8,154 nt of DNA from Candidatus Sumerlaeota bacterium (GTDB lineage: Bacteria; Sumerlaeota; Sumerlaeia; MWCT01; JAGHBZ01): NCBI GenBank assembly GCA_021160705.1, contig JAGHBZ010000160.1:1-8154 (forward strand). Reading direction: 5' to 3'. The notes below the pieces were generated by a model. The model had not been told where the DNA came from. It did not search any database and saw only the letters and a list, made by a program, of their open reading frames with translations. Below, one piece after another: positions 6,643-8,154 of this stretch. Positions within the stretch are counted from its first letter, which is position 1. Each line of letters starts with the position of its first letter. A program made the translations under genes and the position numbers.

Positions 6643-7338
6643 CTAATCGCTGTACGGCTCTAATGATTCTCTAATTTGCCATTTCTTTTTATCCAATGCC
6701 TCCAGAATTTCCAAGAGAGCAGAGCCTATATCTCTCTTAGATATGTTTACGATGGCTAATTGCTCAAGCTGTGAAAAATTCAAAGGGATAGAATACCATA
6801 ATTGATTAGACATTTTTTTAATAATGTTTGCCTCAAATCCCACATCCGCTCTTAACCTCCAGCCTTGTTCATTTTCCTCCCAATTATTAGGATTTAGTGC
6901 CGCCTCTGGAACAAGCTCGTTCGGTAAAATTCTAAAAATATGATACCTTACAATATCTGGTTTTTCTTCCCTCGCACAGATAAGATAAACATCTAATTCG
7001 GTAGCGTTTTTATTTAAAAATTCTAACATTTCAGGAAGTGTTCTAAAGCGAGTAAGACGGTAAGAGGAAAGTGAAAGTCTTTGATTAGTGGTTACTTTTC
7101 CACCTTTTGCAGAAATTTTTAAAATCCCATCATTGATTTTAATCTCCAAATCCACTCCTTTTGCGTGAGAAGTTGGCTCCCAGGAGACTTCGTATTCCAT
7201 ATAGAGAAGCACGGCATATATGACCTCTTCCCAACTTTCCGCACGAATTGGCACCCGCGACAACTTTGCCCTGAATTCAATCAATTTTGTAGTCAATTCT
7301 TTGAACCTATTCCAATTTACTTTGTTTAGCCTGCTCAT
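6643..7338 (-). CDS. Type II restriction endonuclease, PD-(D/E)XK-like
   Basis: 231 residues, compact like many type II restriction enzymes. Residues 36-80 look like the nuclease core: an acidic helix (WEEVIYAVLLYMEYE), then KGVDLEIKI with Asp63, a turn, and ILKISAKGG with Lys78. Asp63 and Lys78 would be metal-binding and catalytic; the middle acidic residue of the classic motif is Ser76 here, unless Glu65 serves. The following stretch, NQRLSLSSYRLTRFRTLPEM (85-104), is basic and may contact DNA. Identification also rests on its position: its ATG lies inside the 3' end of the adenine methyltransferase gene (32-base overlap), as in coupled restriction-modification pairs. The SD is weak, which fits translational coupling. 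Recognition sequence unknown. Its DNA is clearly more AT-rich than gltA. Confidence 0.7.
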   Translation of the reverse strand: MSRLNKVNWNRFKELTTKLIEFRAKLSRVPIRAESWEEVIYAVLLYMEYEVSWEPTSHAKGVDLEIKINDGILKISAKGGKVTTNQRLSLSSYRLTRFRTLPEMLEFLNKNATELDVYLICAREEKPDIVRYHIFRILPNELVPEAALNPNNWEENEQGWRLRADVGFEANIIKKMSNQLWYSIPLNFSQLEQLAIVNISKRDIGSALLEILEALDKKKWQIRESLEPYSD

Positions 7339-8154
7339 CTTTAAATATTCTTTCTCTTATTTCTCGCCATTCCTTTTGCGTAGGCAAGGGGAGATTTTTT
7401 AATTGCGTAATACTTAAATGATAAGTAATTTCACGGTATGTGTCTTTGATATATCTTTTTACGTACTCTGAGTTGAGATAGTCGAGAATCTGGGCGTCAC
7501 TTAAGTCAAAATCACGGGTAAATAAATCATTCTTGCGGAGTAGATGATAAACATCGCCCATCCAGGGATAGCATTTTTTATCATAAGCTGCGCCTACTTT
7601 GCCATTCTCCCTGAACCCATGTCCAACAACAATATGGGGCGTACTAAAATATCCTCGTAGTTTTTTTATGTCTGTTTTCTTAATCCAATAGCCTGTTAGA
7701 TTTTCATAAATAATCTTGTGACATTTGAGGTTTCGTCCATTTAGAAGCGGTAAATATTTTTTTCCGTTTAACAATGTGTTTCTTGTAATATACGGGTTGT
7801 GTTTAATCTCAGGTGTTCTGGGAGAAATCCTTATCTCGTAAACTTCACCTAAACGGTAAGAGCATATACTTTCTAAAGTACGCGTGTAATCTGTTTCAAA
7901 CTTGACTATCTCGCCCTGCCAGTGGGGGTTGACTTTTATCGTATGTATCTTATTGTTACAGTATTCCAACAGTTCTAAACGAGAAGTGAACGTATCAGAT
8001 TTACGAAAATCTAACACCACTGATGAAACATCTGCCTCGGGTTTAAATACATCTGGCCCCAGGTAGATTATCGCTGTTCCGCCATTTTTTGCCAGAAAAG
8101 CTCTCAACTTTTTAAACTCATCCAGAAGCATAAATGTAGGAGGAACAATAAAAA
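7307..8154 (-). CDS. N6-adenine DNA methyltransferase, C-terminal part (runs off the window)
   Basis: 281 residues are visible and the reading frame stays open to the window edge. The first visible residues, FIVPPTFMLLDEFKKLR, match the stretch shortly after the NPPF/Y catalytic motif in gamma-type (TaqI/Eco57I-like) methyltransferases, so the SAM-binding and catalytic motifs lie upstream, outside the window. The later part resembles the TaqI-type C-terminal specificity domain: YLPLLNGRNLK, GYWIKK, FSTPHIVVGHGFREN, AAYDKKCYPW and the closing ITYHLSITQLKNLPLP. It would methylate adenine in the site cut by the adjacent endonuclease. The internal Met at 8131 is not a start: the DNA before it is pyrimidine-rich with no SD, and the homology continues through it. 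A bifunctional restriction-methylase of Eco57I type cannot be excluded without the N-terminus. Confidence 0.8.
   Translation of the reverse strand, partial: FIVPPTFMLLDEFKKLRAFLAKNGGTAIIYLGPDVFKPEADVSSVVLDFRKSDTFTSRLELLEYCNNKIHTIKVNPHWQGEIVKFETDYTRTLESICSYRLGEVYEIRISPRTPEIKHNPYITRNTLLNGKKYLPLLNGRNLKCHKIIYENLTGYWIKKTDIKKLRGYFSTPHIVVGHGFRENGKVGAAYDKKCYPWMGDVYHLLRKNDLFTRDFDLSDAQILDYLNSEYVKRYIKDTYREITYHLSITQLKNLPLPTQKEWREIRERIFKDEQAKQSKLE

Noticed and set aside
8129..8131. ATG as the start of the methyltransferase
   Set aside because: The upstream DNA is pyrimidine-rich with no SD, and the in-frame codons before it (FIVPPTF) belong to the conserved methyltransferase sequence.
1..8154. CRISPR arrays, tRNA or rRNA genes, insertion sequences
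   Set aside because: I saw no regular repeat-spacer pattern, tRNA cloverleaf, rRNA segment or transposase.

Overview
The window reads as bacterial chromosome from a moderate-GC organism. Several genes have good Shine-Dalgarno (SD) sequences, one starts with TTG, the promoter-like boxes are sigma70-like, and there are DnaA-box 9-mers. A 2-oxoacid:ferredoxin oxidoreductase subunit next to citrate synthase suggests an anaerobe or facultative anaerobe. The GT-C-like membrane protein resembles those I associate with uncultured lineages (WOR-3/Stahlbacteria type), but this placement is low-confidence inference. All six credible genes are on the minus strand, so the gene order below runs from high to low coordinates.

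Right end (8154 to 6643): a type II restriction-modification pair. A DNA adenine methyltransferase, whose N-terminal part lies outside the window, overlaps by 32 bases the start of a PD-(D/E)XK-type restriction endonuclease. This pair is visibly more AT-rich than the metabolic genes beside it and looks like an acquired module.

Centre right (6642 to 4495): a 270-base gap without a convincing gene, then korC (gamma subunit of a 2-oxoacid:ferredoxin oxidoreductase) and gltA (citrate synthase, all expected catalytic residues present), followed by a strong hairpin at 4432-4467. These two genes form a small central-carbon unit. The usual alpha and beta subunits of the oxidoreductase are not next to korC; the restriction-modification module stands in their place.

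Centre left (4372 to 1623): a near-consensus promoter, a good SD, and a two-gene unit. The first gene encodes a small secreted or membrane-anchored PA14-domain protein. The second encodes a 694-residue polytopic membrane protein with an N-terminal exported domain carrying a DxNxDGxxD calcium-type loop, and a C-terminal body resembling GT-C glycosyltransferases. This is probably an envelope glycosylation or glycan-handling pair of unknown substrate.

Left (1471 to 329): a membrane acyltransferase of the HGSNAT/NagX (DUF5009) family, started at TTG. It may belong to the same surface-glycan theme.

Left end (328 to 1): an AT-rich gene-free stretch with four exact copies of the DnaA box TTTTCCACA, two of them arranged as a palindrome. 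I saw no exact copy elsewhere in the window. This is a candidate replication origin (oriC) or DnaA-titration site and is the most interesting feature of the window. If it is the origin, every gene here runs head-on to the departing fork, which is unusual and counts somewhat against the interpretation.
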